From Echinarachnius parma (lineage: Eukaryota; Echinodermata; Echinoidea; Clypeasteroida; Echinarachniidae): a stretch of DNA of 64,000 nucleotides. The DNA lies in the NCBI GenBank assembly GCA_037951105.1, contig JBAMJV010001284.1, forward strand, positions 62,001-126,000. The letters run 5' to 3'. How positions within the stretch are numbered: position 1 is the first letter of the stretch; each line of letters begins with the position of its first letter. A program made the position numbers and the translations under genes. Shown here piece after piece: positions 22,060 to 64,000 of this stretch. Under the pieces are notes generated by a model that did not search any database, was not told the origin of the DNA, and worked only from the letters and a program-made list of their open reading frames with translations.

Positions 22060-22080
22060 TCATTCGATTGCTAACACCAT
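22060..22080 (-). promoter_or_regulatory. Upstream ORF in RRM2 leader
   Basis: A 6-codon frame (MVLAIE, stop TGA) lies just upstream of the chosen RRM2 start. Its stop overlaps another ATG (22063-22061) whose frame, [14 protein letters not shown], runs over the RRM2 start and stops at the exon 1/exon 2 junction. Both would lower initiation at the RRM2 ATG if they lie in the mRNA. Confidence 0.4.
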
Positions 22081-22128
22081 GGAATGAAAATAGACACATA
22101 TCCTACACAAAATGGGAAAATTCATTCA

Positions 22129-22134
22129 TTTATA
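22129..22134 (-). promoter_or_regulatory. Possible TATA element of RRM2
   Basis: The minus strand reads GATTATAAATG about 75 nt upstream of the RRM2 ATG, with GCGCGG just upstream of it, which could serve as an E2F-type half. It is a weak single-motif call. Confidence 0.25.
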
Positions 22135-22139
22135 ATCAC

Positions 22140-23146
22140 CGCGCTAATAACAATTTGTGATGCAGCTGCAGAAATATAACATCGCACAACTTTATTCGCA
22201 CAAAACAAATCGATTTTGTATAGGGGCGGGAGCTACAAAGGAATGTATAGCCATGGGTAAAACACGTAATCACTGCATTAATGCGGACGATGTATTTTTG
22301 TGTCAAACAACTTATGGGTTTAAATGCCCAATTCTTGATTTCGTAATTTTGGGACATGTTATTACATGATGATGATGATGCACCCACGCCTAATTATCGT
22401 TTTGTGATGAGCAAGTGAGAGACAGATACAAAAACAAATCATATAATGGGGGAAAGGGAGCTTGAAGATAAGTGGAGGAATTAGCCTCCAACTAGCTCTT
22501 TATTCATTTTACTTTACGGTGAGCCTAGCTGGGTCATTTATAGCTGTCTCCTTTCTCCCTTTATCATCTGTATAATTATCTTCTTTCAGTTTGGAGAAAA
22601 TTATTGTCCCCCCAATATTCGCCACTGTTAGTGACTGATGTACTTGTTGGCCCAATAAATACTAATACAATTAATAATACAATTTTTTTTTTTTTTTTTT
22701 CTTTTATTGAATTCCATTTCTTTTGTTTGATTTTTCTCTGATCATGCATTTATTGTTGACTGTGCATGTGCATTCAGTACGATTTTACTATAGGGAAAGT
22801 TTTAGATAGGCAAACTCAAAACTAAAATGCGGTAACAAAAACACACGAACATGAACATGAACAATCATAATCATAATTAAAGTCCACTCCTAAACATCTA
22901 TGTGAGCAACATTTAATGTAGCAATTATGCTATAAACTATTTTCCCCCTACAGTACGCCGACCCAGTAGGGCAAGTAAATGCAGTTCTTTCGCCACAATA
23001 TACTGGTCTAAAAGCTGAATATAGCTGCTAGATTCAGCTGCTGATAGCCCCTCAAAAATACAATCATAAAAGTTATGTTATATATTTGGTTACCGTAGTT
23101 CGGGTGAGTAAAATTTAGATTAATTTAATTGTGATGGCCCAAATGC
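22140..23146. other. RRM2 upstream / NFI downstream intergenic, nothing further seen
   Basis: It contains a poly-T run at about 22,683-22,701. AATAAA hexamers on the minus strand near 22,499 and 22,754 could end the NFI transcript. No coding frame is supported. Confidence 0.35.
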
Positions 23147-23689
23147 TTAAAGGGGTAGTTTAGTTTTGGTAGAGAGGGCGCTGCACATCACAATTTTTTT
23201 GTGAGGTAATGAAAAACTGAGTGTCGAATTTGAGAGAACATGCAATTTTAATGGCAGAATAAACTTTATTTGGTCAAAATCGACCCAGAAATGGCTGAAA
23301 TATCAATAAATATATCTGATCTTATAATTATTTGGGGCCCAAATAATTAGATGATTTTTAGAAAAAAGAAAAAAATGCTTGCACTTTTCCAAAAATGTTC
23401 AAAAGTGTTTTTTAAATAGTTGTTGATGATCTCGCTATTTAATCATTATATCTATAAAACATCACATGCATAATTTTGTATGAAAAACGGTTGAAACCAA
23501 TGCCTTTTCAAAAAGCGCCCTCTTGTGTTTTAATGGCTCTTTTTGAATGATAACAGGCTTTTTACTTAGTCGTTTGTAATTTTGTATACCTTTCGAGCAT
23601 GGTGGAGTTATAACTATTAGTTTATAATGTTACTGTGCATGTTTTGGCTATCTAAGTTCAGCCTTACCAAAACTAAACTACCCCTTTAA
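23147..23689. mobile_element. TTAA-flanked MITE, 543 bp
   Basis: The ends are a long inverted repeat: TTAAAGGGGTAGTTTAGTTT on the left, complement on the right closing with CTACCCCTTTAA, both flanked by TTAA. The element at 48239-49071 shares its ends and parts of the interior in opposite orientation. Confidence 0.85.
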
Positions 23690-23749
23690 GTTTTAGTTGC
23701 CCTATACTGAGGCCAGGGGGCAAACATGCTACTTTTCAGCATTCATGTA

Positions 23750-24090
23750 GTCCTACAAACACATTAACACACACAAGGACACACAAACTGAAATACCTAC
23801 ATAAACATATATCTACAGCAACAAACTTACATATAAGTAAATTATTTAACATAAACATATAAACAGTGCACATACAAACATAATATCTCTGGCAAGAAAC
23901 ATACACATACATGTATTAACTGTGCACATACGTACAGCAACAAACATACAAATACATAAACCGTGCACATAATATACATCTACATCTACAAGAACCATAC
24001 AAAATACATTAATATAAACATATAAACAGTGCACATACATACATGAACACCCACACAAACACACAATTACAAAAACACACATACTTCCAG
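23750..24090. repeat. A/C-rich degenerate minisatellite
   Basis: Repeated phrases of the form ACATATAAACAGTGCACATAC and CAGCAACAAAC recur over about 340 bp. The cysteine-rich minus-strand frame at 23846-24082 is an artefact of this repeat. Confidence 0.7.
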
Positions 24091-26609
24091 TAATTCCCCA
24101 TCATCAGCAAACATCAGAACAATTCACCAACATTCTAAACCAGTCTGCTACCATCACTCCATAAAGAAGAAGAAACAAAAGACGTCGGATACGTTAAATG
24201 TATTACATAAGAATTTTAATCTTCCCATGACTATTAAAATTCTGGTGTAAAAGCTGTACAACAAAATGTAGTAATGTAGGTACTCTCTACGATAAAGTCT
24301 GGATGTTAGGTAAGTAAACATTTTAAAAATTGAAACAACTCATTTGTCACAGAGGAAAAGAAAGAAACAATTAAAAACAAGATTACTTAAGGATAATGTC
24401 AAGTATTAGTGCAATTTTGATAAATGTCCTTATGTTGGTGGGTTAGAAAAAAGGATCATAACTCTTGACATACATTTGAAACGATGCATAAAATTGCAAG
24501 AAGTTCAGAAAAGAACAAAATTAGATACAAAATGATTGCCTTTCAATTGACTGACTTTTGAACTTTGAAGTAGCAAATTGTTGAGAATTTATTAATTTGT
24601 TATTCAATAGTTTGGTTAAGTGTTTCTCTCGTCTGTGACTTTTTGAGTTAAAATTGTCTCAGTTTATTTAGCATGCAGTGGTAAATAGGCAGGTTACAAA
24701 CCATGTACACAGTATGGTATACACAAGAAAATATTCAATATTTGTATGGGATATTACAAATGAGCATATAGGCTACAGCAATACCTTTCATTGTTCTTCC
24801 TTTGTAATACACAACAATGTACAAACCTCTCATGAGTTAAGCAAACAAAACAATATTGTATCGTGAAAATAAAATGTAGTTTGTGCTCCACAATTATGAA
24901 AATATAGGCCCAACAAAAACAAATCAAACATAGAGGCAAAAATAAAATGTAACTTCTTCCCGTCGTAATTACACAATCTCCGAAACCACATCGATCCCTT
25001 CACAGATATTCTACAAGAGAATCCAGCTCATATATATAGATATATATATATATTTATACACTCATTATGTATATAACTCTGCTCCTTGTCAATTGCACAT
25101 ATTTTAGAATAAAAAAAAAATACTCCTTCAAACAAGCAAACTGAAAACATTTGCATGACTTTCACGTAATTATCATACAAAAATATATCCTCTCCAATAC
25201 ATTCTTTACTACAATTGTTAGAATTACATGTACATTCAGATCAATTTATTTTGTCACATTTCATGCCCTGACTAGAATGTGCGATATGCTGCATTTTCCA
25301 TACTTTTTTCTTTTTTTTAGAGAGAGTCAGTTGGGGGCCTAATAAGCTTTCGATGCAAGCAGAGTCTTTGTCAGGGGAGAAAAGGTCCTCTGATATAGAT
25401 ACTGCTATGATTAAAATCTCAGCCCTTTACTGACCCTCAATTTTTAATATCACACAGGCAATATTTTTTTAGTAGAAAAGCAGTTTTCAGCATATTTTTC
25501 TGCAGGTCCATCTTTTTGTATTGATTGTAAATGGGAATAGTATTTTTTTTTTACAAATTAATTATGATAGTGAAATTAATGTTGCAGAGGTGTCTTATTT
25601 TGTTTTTACAGGAAAGACGTTACATCATAAATTAGATATTTAAAATTTAGAGAAAGAATCGAGACAAATATGCACTTTATAACCGTGCCATGAACAATCG
25701 GTAAATACCACCACCAAATCCTTCTGCTCTTTGAAATATTTCAGTAATTCCACTTTTTACAAAAGATAAATCGACATCTTCTACTCTCACTATCTCTCTT
25801 TCACTCTTTCTCCCTCGTACGTCACCTTCAACTAAATTGTTGGAGCACAATTATCTAATCAATTTGAACGTCAAGTAGTGCGGAAATTAAATGATCAAAA
25901 CCAGGTGAACATGTCAAACATATATGAACAAAAAAATCATGCACTTTTCAAAAAAACACTTATATATTTGGTTAAACCTACATGGCAAGATAAAATTTAT
26001 ATTTCATTTTTCTACAAAAATCAAATGAACAGTTAATACTCGGGAACACAATTTGTATATTTGTTCTCCTTTAAAATACGTATCAATCGGATTGAAATAC
26101 ATGTATCTATACACATTATCTTAGAGATTATGCAATTATTGTGTATATTGTATTGTTCCTTTTGATTTCATTACAAGCAAATAAAAGAGGTTAAAACTCC
26201 ATTGCAAACTGGGGAACGGTGTGTTGCCACGATAATAACAAATGTCAAAATCAAAAAGACAAAATTCTCCCGTTTTGACTTACATTACACGAACAATTCA
26301 TTCAGGGCCAGTTATTCGATACGTGTGCGTCTACAAGAACTCATTAAAATATTAATCATTACACACAACAAAATAATCTATACAATATTATAATAGCTTA
26401 CATTAAATTGCACTTCAGGAAAGTTATATAAAATGAGAGTAGGCAAATTGTTTACAAAACAGAAGGAAAAAATACGAAGGAGGGAAATTTATTTAGCTCC
26501 TAATCAATTACAACATGCACAAACTAAGTTATGCTTAATAAATAATTCATCAGCGATACGTTCTATACAGTACACATTTACAATCAGAAACAAAAATCAT
26601 CACAATAGT

Positions 26610-26670
26610 CGGTGTCACACTGGTGCCAATTATCTAGAAACTATTATCTAGATAATTGTGTGTGACACCG
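26610..26670. repeat. 61-bp inverted repeat
   Basis: CGGTGTCACAC and CAATTATCTAGA on the left are mirrored by TCTAGATAATTG and TGTGACACCG on the right. It would form a stable hairpin in RNA or single-stranded DNA. Confidence 0.75.
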
Positions 26671-26833
26671 GCTTATCTTTGGTCCCATCGTTGAATGACA
26701 AGCCCCGCAATGCATAGTTGCAGAAAAGATTTGAAAGATTTTTTCCCATCAGAAATTTCTCCTTTTTTTTTATAGCTTAAAGTAACTGTGTCGCCGCTTT
26801 ATAGAGGGAGCCCTTTAAAGGGATCAGAGGGAG

Positions 26834-27012
26834 GTGCCATATATTACTAACATGATACTTGCACGAGTGCCATACTCACCACTGGCGCAGATTTAGTTGT
26901 TGATCAGGGGGGATTTATCAATAGATCACCCCCCTTGACCAATATGTATCATTTACAGATCTGCCCCAGTGGTGAGCACTCACGGACCAATCTGGTTATA
27001 AATATATGGCAC
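26834..27012. repeat. 179-bp imperfect palindrome
   Basis: GTGCCATATATT at the left pairs with AATATATGGCAC at the right. Inner pairs are CTCACCACTGG/CCAGTGGTGAG and TGATCAGGGGGGAT/ATCACCCCCCTTGACCA. A short hairpin with AAAGAGC/GCTCTTT follows at about 27,033-27,068. Confidence 0.7.
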
Positions 27013-29224
27013 TGCCCATTGATTTTTTGTTTAAAGAGCCATCTCTAGGTCGAAGACCCAGCTCTTTAACTTGTGAATTTTTCAAGAAAAAGTCATGAAT
27101 ACATAAAAGAAACATAAAGACAGTTTCAAAATAGAATTTAACTTTTTTGCAACATAGTACACTGTACAATCTTCGTTAAAAAAACAAACAATTCATACAA
27201 ATATCCTCCCTTTTTTTCATTGTGAACATCTCTATGTACAAATATAGAACTTAAGCTGATTTCTTACATACACGTACACTCTATCTCTATTTACATTCTA
27301 TTGAAGAAGCCTGTTGCTTCAACACACCTTACATTACCTCACACAAGATTTCTGAATACTATAGGAAGTTTGTAACTATGAAGAAAAATAGATATACCTA
27401 AATAATATAAGGATATTAAAATGCAAATATTAGAATTCATGAAAGAATTGGAAGGTAACTATTCCAGCAAGATGAGTATTTTTATAGGGCATGCACCCCT
27501 TCCCAATCATGTAATAGGGTTCGCACCTTCCCGATCAGGTAATAGGGCAAGCACCCCCGTTTGTTCCTACTGGTGGTAAGTAGCATTCTGATGGTGGTGG
27601 CCCTATTAATATACCAATCTTGCCGCAGCAGTATTAATCATGACTTTGTGCTCCCTTGAAACATTTGTACTCACAAACTACTAGATGTACATGAGGAAGA
27701 CTATAAAACAATGAATTAAAACAAATATATCAAAACATGGAACTTTCAATAGCTGCAAAAATTGTTGGGGAGTAAAAAAAAAAAAAAAAAGGCAAAAATA
27801 AGGACAAGATACAATCCCTTTCTACACCATAAATATGATCTGAAGATTCGACACAAGAATTGGTATCCATCAATCATAACAATAATGTTCAATAAAACAA
27901 CAATAACAAGCAACAATAACAAAATAATAACATCTGTCGTTTAAAAATGTTACAACTTCTTCCGTGTAAATTCCTTTGTATTGTTTAATTTCTTGAGAGT
28001 TTTGTGACGAGAGAAAAACTGATTTTGTTGGTTACCAGTCATCTTTAATCAAGAGATTTTTGTTTAATATCAAGAATTTACGGTTGGAGATTTAGGGCCC
28101 TAATATTCTGTTCAGCTTTTTTAAACTGTGCTAATTATCATTGGTACTAAAATTAATTGTGAGAAATGGTATCCGGATTCATAGATTGACTTACCAAAAC
28201 AGTTTTCTCTCTAGTATGAACAACTTATTTCAAAACTCTGGATCAAGTGTTTAAAAACAATTTGTTTGTATTCATTATTATTAATTCCATGGGGGGGGGG
28301 GGGGGGGGTGGGAGGAGATCTCTGTATGAATGCCGACACAAACTATAATTCAATAATTAAAGCTTTTGACCATCACTAGATTAAAGGGACAAATGTGAAA
28401 GAGAGACAAATAGAATGAACGAAAGAAAGAAAGAAAGAAAGAAAGAAGAATTCAGAATATGAAAAATAGTTTTAAAGCTAGAAAGGACAATTTATATTAA
28501 ATCTACATTTATTAGAGGCACAAACCCCGAAACTAACGATCATACACTCACGACTCGTACTGCTGCCTTGTAGTACTGAACTAGTCGGCTATCTTCAGAG
28601 ACTCTCCTTGGGTCAACAGAGGGCGCTAATTATCAACGAGGGACACTTATTTATTATTAATCCATACAACACTGGTCACAGAACTACTAAGTATGGGTCC
28701 TATTAAGAATTACTTATAAGATTACATTTTTTTTACTCTGATCGCTAAAATTAAATGTAAATGTTGCAAGTAGAATAGAGCATGATGTCTTCATAGATGT
28801 GTGTACATTTCAAACTACAAAGCATTTTTCAGCAGACTAGCAATGTAACTTAATGGGAGAGACTGGTTCGAAAATTGGCATTGTTGCAATTTATGTCTTT
28901 ACAAAACGTGATAAATGTTTAACAATGTGTCTTTGTCTAGTTTTGCAAGAAAAGATTTCACAAAACATAGAGCTTCAAGCGATTCGGAAAAAGGGGCCAG
29001 GGTTCAAGTATACATCGCCAAGGGGCAGACGCACTGAAATAATAATAAAGAAATAACACAGGTGTCCGTCCCGACCACCTTCCCCCCACCCCCGGCAAGA
29101 GAAATTAATAATTACAGTCATCATCATAAAATAAATAAATGAATAATCAATGAAAACATACATTATACATGAGGGGGAAACATCATTTGAAGAAAGAAGA
29201 AAAAAAAAGTCTTAACTCACAATG

Positions 29225-29405
29225 CAGCATTTCAAGCCAAATTCCCGCACACCAATTTCTCACAACAATTTGATAAATAAAGCTTTCAGTTCTGGAAAAT
29301 TCTGGTCAAAATTTCAAGCCAAATTCCTGCAAACCAATTTTTCACAACAATTTGATAAATAAACTAAGCTTTCCGTTCTGGAAAGTTCTGGTCAAAATTT
29401 CTCCA
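29225..29405. repeat. Tandem duplication, about 85-90 bp unit, 2 copies
   Basis: TTTCAAGCCAAATTCC through TTCTGGTCAAAATTTC occurs twice in a row with a few changes. A similar two-copy duplication (GTTTCCTTAATGTCTAAA) follows at about 29,668-29,790. Confidence 0.75.
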
Positions 29406-31925
29406 AAAAAAATAATGGATTTAGAAGAGAAAATATGAGTATCAATTCTTGGCCGTTCACAATATCCCGTTCTTCCATCCATGTAAAGATGCAACTTATT
29501 TTCTTTACAAATTTAAATGTGATACTACAGCTAGTCTTTACTGTAATTTTCACAAAGCAACCAACAAAGTTGGGGAATAAGGTATGGATTCATGTTATCA
29601 ACGCAAAATGGTTCAAAACATTCCATACTGTAACCTTCTTTCAAAGTGAAGATGAGCGATTACCTTTGTTTCCTTAATGTCTAAAGAGGATTTAAAAGTC
29701 CTTCATGTCATTTTCATGAAATAATAAAATCAAGATTAGAGATAGAATGTTTCCTTAATGTCTAAATATGATTAAACAGTCCTTTGAGTAACTTCCATGA
29801 AAATTGGAAATGAAATAGAAAAATTAATGTGTAAACCCTGTTTAATGACTATCATACACAGTTGGATAATACAACAACACTCAAACTGTACGCTTCTTAA
29901 ATAACTGGTACTGAGCTAAATATCATAATACAAGCACATGCAATTCCTAGACCATACTTAATTAAAGCATCCATAACAGTACAAATGAGTGTAATGCGAA
30001 CAGCTGATTACCATGGCAACCTATGCACTTACAATAATACAAATACATTTTTTACATTAACCATACAAACATGAGAATCACGATTACAAGAGAGAATTAC
30101 ATATAACTGCGAATATATATATATATATATATATAATATGAATAAATGTATAAGGCTGGGTAGTAAACATCAACAAGTAGCACTTTGAAAATAGCATATA
30201 TATATATGTACGACAATAGATGATACAAGCATTAAAATGTACTATTTCTTAAGCTACGTCATGAGAATTCGATTCTATCTACAGCAAAAGATCACATGAC
30301 CTTTATACATGTGACATTAATTACACCAATCAACTTCAGTCTTTTTTTTTCTTCAGTTTCCATGACAACAAGAATAGATTCTCAATCGTTTATTCATGTT
30401 TTGTGCATAAAAATATTACTTTCTTTCCAAAAAAACCTCTGTACAAGAACATTATGAATTCAATGTTAAAGACAGCTCAGATTTTAGTTATCGCACGTCT
30501 GTACAAGCAGCAACACGATGAAAAAAAACATGAAGAGAAAAATATATATATATGTATATTATGTACAAAGTATCATCAGAAATCATTTAAAAACAGCTGA
30601 TTTTTCATGAACAATCCGTTTCCACCTTTATACGCACCTTAATATACAGTGGAATTACAATACTGCCTTTTGAAAAAAACAACACACACAAGAACACGGT
30701 ACATACTTCACTCAGGCTTAGTCCTAGGAATTCAACCGACAGTAACATTTACATTAATGAGGAAGACAAGTCCTGCGTTTCAATTCATGGAATTCGTTAA
30801 TATCATCAACAAACAGAATAATCATAACGACAATAACAATAGTTATCAAACACTTTTGTCTCATTCCTTAAAACTCGAATCTCCACCAGAAAAAACGGCA
30901 CAAAAAACAACAATTTCAAAATTCTCAAAGTTATTGCTATGATAAAGCACAATAAAAATATAATTTCATAAAAGTGCAATTCCATCGGGGGATGAATGAA
31001 GACTGTATTTTTTACAAACATGCGCATCGAGTTTCCGATGATACAGGACACGGCCCAAGCATTTCCGCGACCAGTCCCGAATGGGTTAAACTCGTTCCAA
31101 ATTTGGGTAATGGTATATGACAGCAATACAGACTGTTGCTTTGATCTTATACAGAGATTATGCACTGAAAAAAAAAAGACACTGATAGTCTTACTTCTAG
31201 AATACAACTCGTAAAATATGTAATAAACCGGGTGTAAATATGATTACCGAACTCGGTTTCGATTATATGTATGTGCAAATCACAGAATAGATATGTAAAA
31301 TGAAAACATGTTGCGATATATCTTGAGTTTCTTTATGTATAAATGTACATAATACCCGCTGTCCAGAGGGTATATACTGTATGAGCTCTCGAGCTGGAGT
31401 CGATAAAACTGCTCACTGTTACATGGGTTTGTAGAAGACATCCATTTCTCGGCAGTGTCGTGCGTCGCCTCATATTAGCCATCTTGAATGTACCGACGTC
31501 ACGTGGTAGAGCCATTTGAGAATGTCATGTTTCAAACGCGTATCACATGACTGCGTTGGGTCCAATCGCCGTTCACTCGTCCAATTAGAGCACAGGGATT
31601 CATCTCACTCGATTCAAGATTAAGATCGACAAAGCTTTGGTTTCGATATCATGAGCACAAACGGTATCTTCAATGTTCAAAGGATTCTTCAAAAAATCCA
31701 TGACTTGTCTGTTGGTCATGTGACATACCAACATCACCTGACAACATCACCTGACACAACACTGGTCCATACATAAAAAAGTCTTTTTCAAACAGCCCAT
31801 GCCTTGCTGAACATGTAAACACAATAGTCACATGATACATCATGTGACATCACATGCCTGATATCACCTGACACAGCACTGGTCCATATCCATTGCTTAC
31901 TGCTCCTGGGAAGGCTAGCTGTTTT

Positions 31926-32071
31926 CTGTCCGAGGGGCAAGGTATGATTGGATATCGCTGCTACTTGTTGTCCGAGGGGCAAGGTATGCTGGGATATCGC
32001 TGCTACTTCCTGTCCGAGGGGCAAAGTATGCTGGGATATCGCTGCCTGTCCGAGGGACATAGTAGGCAGAG
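31926..32071. repeat. 42-bp tandem repeat just after the NFI stop
   Basis: CTGTCCGAGGGGCAAGGTATG starts units at about 31926, 31968, 32010 and 32046 (the last truncated). The array ends within 10 nt of the NFI stop codon, so it should lie at the start of the NFI 3' UTR. Confidence 0.85.
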
Positions 32072-32079
32072 ACGTCTAG

Positions 32080-61866
<29,787 letters not shown>

Positions 61867-62047
61867 CTGTTATGCAAACAAATTAAAAAAACAAACAAAA
61901 CGTGAGAAAACATTGAAAAGGTTGAGAAAAAACACATTATTTACAAATTTATAATAAATAGGCATATCAAAGAACAAAGTACAGTAAAACCACCTTACAA
62001 AGAGCTTTGATATAAACACATTTTTATGAGAAAGCAATGTTGACAGT

Positions 62048-62358
62048 CCAGGGGGGTATTTCACAAAGATTCTAAGTTGAACTTAACTCTAAGTTGGGCC
62101 TAATAATTATGGAAAGCCATTTGAAACCTTGGAATAAAACATACATTCAAAAGTAAAACAATAAAAGTATTTGAGACTTCCCACCCCCCCCCCCAAAAAA
62201 AAAAAAAAAAAAAAATTTCAAGGCTCCTTGATAATAACAACTATAACTGACTATCAAACTTTATGCCTTTTCAAAAGAACTGATTCAATAATTTTACAAA
62301 GAAACTAACAGCTCTCTATAATTGTTAGGTCTTAGAATCTTTGTGAAACACCCCCAGG
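62048..62358. mobile_element. 310-bp MITE in NFI intron
   Basis: Left CCAGGGGGGTATTTCACAAA, right mirror ending GTGAAACACCCCCAGG, with AAAGATTCTAAG/CTTAGAATCTTT inside. A C-run followed by an A-run lies in the middle (62,184-62,215). Confidence 0.8.
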
Positions 62359-62784
62359 CTTTTCATATCCACTTCATATTCAACATTTTCAACATTTTCA
62401 AGGTAATTTTCATCGTTCCAAGGTCCTCGTTATAATGATGTTCCACTGTACGGTCAAAGTAACTTTCTCTTTGACAATTCTTTGCAGTGCATGACAAGTC
62501 ACAAGACGTGAAAAACAAGTTCCTGTTTACGATTATGTAGGTTTGTTTTTGGATTATTTGTTGTTAACTCCAAACTGCTAATCCCCAAAAGAAAAAGGAC
62601 GAGCACCATACATGAGACATGTATGTACGTGTATGTTCAACTGGGCTATCTTAAACATATACCTGGATTGTGAAATTAAACCCTTTTTTAATGGGAATAA
62701 GGCCCAACAAGATATCTAGAGGTTTCTAAAAATACTAGAAAAAGATTGCCATGTGTTGGAATGTCAAGGACACTGAACATTGTA

Positions 62785-63155
62785 CAAGTATGCTACACCG
62801 CCGATCATCTTTTTGAATTAGGATAGTTTGTGCGCACTACCTAACTGAGCCAGTGGGTGATTTCAAGTATGGTGTTTGGGGTTGGTGTTGGTGCTTATTA
62901 AACACTTACACCGGCCTTAGGCACCATATTTGAGATGACTTCGTGTTAGGATGGTATACAGTGACATTGGGGGATGTCAAATATGGCGCCTAAGGCCGGT
63001 GTTAGTGTTTAATAAGCACTAACACCAACCCCAAACACCATACTTGAAATCACCCAGTGTGCATTCGTAATTCATTTAATTCAGCACCCTGCGCACGACA
63101 TACGCCAGATGGAACCGTACTGTACATCTGATGTACGAATTCAAACTACCTTTAA
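62785..63155 (-). repeat. Dispersed repeat family 1, copy D, split by a palindromic insert
   Basis: In reverse complement it reads TTAAAGGTAGTTTGAATTCG, then GGTTCCATCTGGCG, and after the insert CTCAGTTAGGTAGTGCGCAC. The insert is the palindrome at 62852-63060. Confidence 0.7.
62852..63060. mobile_element. About 205-bp palindromic MITE nested in family 1 copy D
   Basis: GGGTGATTTCAAGTATGGTG at the left mirrors CACCATACTTGAAATCACCC at the right, with long matching inner arms (for example AACACCAACCCCAAACACC). The centre is about 62,940-62,975. Confidence 0.85.
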
Positions 63156-63790
63156 GGCCCGCATCAGCTGATTCGTCACTCAGTAAAGGAAGGAAGGATA
63201 GGAGGCAAACCTTAAGGTGTGCAAACGACCCCATACAAAAATAAGAATCCCTCCATACTTACGCACTTACTGATTACGCACTGCACTTTTTTTTAATACA
63301 AACACCCCTCAAAAGATGGTTACAAAACGCTTGATCAAAGTTTGATCAATCAAATTGCTCTTATCATTGTATTATCATTGCATCATCTTTATACCATCAC
63401 TATCATTTGCTGTTTAAATAAAGAATGATATCACGGATTTTCGCAATTGAGGCATGTCAGCAGTAAATAAATACAGGGAAATAAAAGAACCGAGAACTTC
63501 AAAAAGGTAGGGCTTGAAATAAGTCTTGGCCCACAGGCCTAGGGACATAACAAATAATGAGCTTTTAACCAACCAAATTTTGATATTAAATTCTTGATTA
63601 TACTTGCCCTAAAGAGCCATTAGTGAGAAGAAAAAAAATGAATTGGGCATTGCCTATTAGAGTGCATGTTTGTTCATCAAGAAACAAGCTCTGTATCAGC
63701 TGATTCGTCACTCAGGAACGGAAGGAAAGACGAAGAGGCAAACTTAAAGGTGTGCTCACGCATTTCCATCAAAAGTATTCCCTACATCCC
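63156..63790. repeat. Direct repeat of about 95 bp in upstream NFI intron
   Basis: ATCAGCTGATTCGTCACTCA followed by GGAAGGA-type sequence and GGTGTG occurs at about 63,163 and 63,694. The remaining sequence to 64,000 is AT-rich without a supported feature. Confidence 0.65.
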
Positions 63791-64000
63791 CCTGATATCA
63801 CTCTAAAGAGGCTCTGTCATATGAAATGGTTTTCAATAGTGCACAGCAGTGACAGCACTAATTGTTTCATATTCATTGTATATAGGTAGGTCTTTTTCAA
63901 TCACAGTGCAACCTGTTTCGGCAGCCAGCTGTATACAAGGAACACCTCCGTTTCATAAAACACTTGCAATTGTTGTAAGTGTCCAATTATTGTAACTATT

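Larger units (their letters stand above)
24091..32079 (-). other. NFI 3' UTR and/or intergenic region
   Basis: There is no coding frame with family resemblance in 8 kb. The part next to the stop codon must be NFI 3' UTR. Vertebrate NFI genes have long 3' UTRs, so much of this could be transcribed, but no single poly(A) site can be chosen. It contains hairpins (26610-26670, 26834-27012), an 18-G run (28291-28308), a GAAA microsatellite near 28,425 and TA runs near 25,030 and 30,115. Confidence 0.45.

Overview
The window looks like genomic DNA from a marine invertebrate animal, most likely a deuterostome such as an echinoderm. That placement is an inference from the gene structures and from the dense, varied small repeats; it is not proven by any single feature. 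Genes are split into small exons by large AT-rich introns, there is no operon structure, and most long open frames are low-complexity or repeat shadows. Two genes are recognisable, both on the minus strand and in tandem.

(1) 6,107-22,055: a complete ribonucleotide reductase small subunit (R2, RRM2 type) of 8 coding exons. It sums to exactly 648 codons (647 residues plus stop), and all di-iron ligands and the radical tyrosine are present. It carries an unusually long N-terminal extension of about 326 residues. Its first intron (11,333-22,022) holds an 812-bp foldback element and a young 8.7-kb LTR element. The LTR element is non-coding as far as I can see, has two 831-bp LTRs differing at one base, and is flanked by a 167-bp direct duplication of host sequence.

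(2) 32,080 to beyond 64,000: the C-terminal part of a nuclear factor I (NFI) transcription factor gene. Ten coding exons were traced with consistent splice phases, ending at a stop at 32,082-32,080. The exon for the DNA-binding domain should lie upstream, outside the window. The segment from 32,079 down to about 22.2 kb holds the NFI 3' UTR, of unknown length, and the RRM2 promoter.

Layout: 1-6,100 is intergenic and packed with small terminal-inverted-repeat elements, including a 1.7-kb transposon with a huge central palindrome and seven copies of a 15-bp motif. 6.1-22.1 kb is RRM2. 22.1-32.1 kb is RRM2 promoter and NFI 3' UTR or intergenic. 32.1-61.9 kb is the NFI exons with introns full of tandem repeats, poly-G/C tracts, TTAA-flanked MITEs and tRNA-derived repeats. 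61.9-64 kb is NFI intron with nested repeats.

Functionally, RRM2 makes deoxyribonucleotides and NFI is a transcription and replication factor. Nothing in the sequence says they are co-regulated. The points most worth following up are the 167-bp duplication around the LTR element, an array of 10 TTGGCA sites (NFI half-site consensus) at about 36-bp spacing inside NFI's own intron, the R2 N-terminal extension, and tandem (NAGNAG) acceptors plus frame-preserving exons in NFI.
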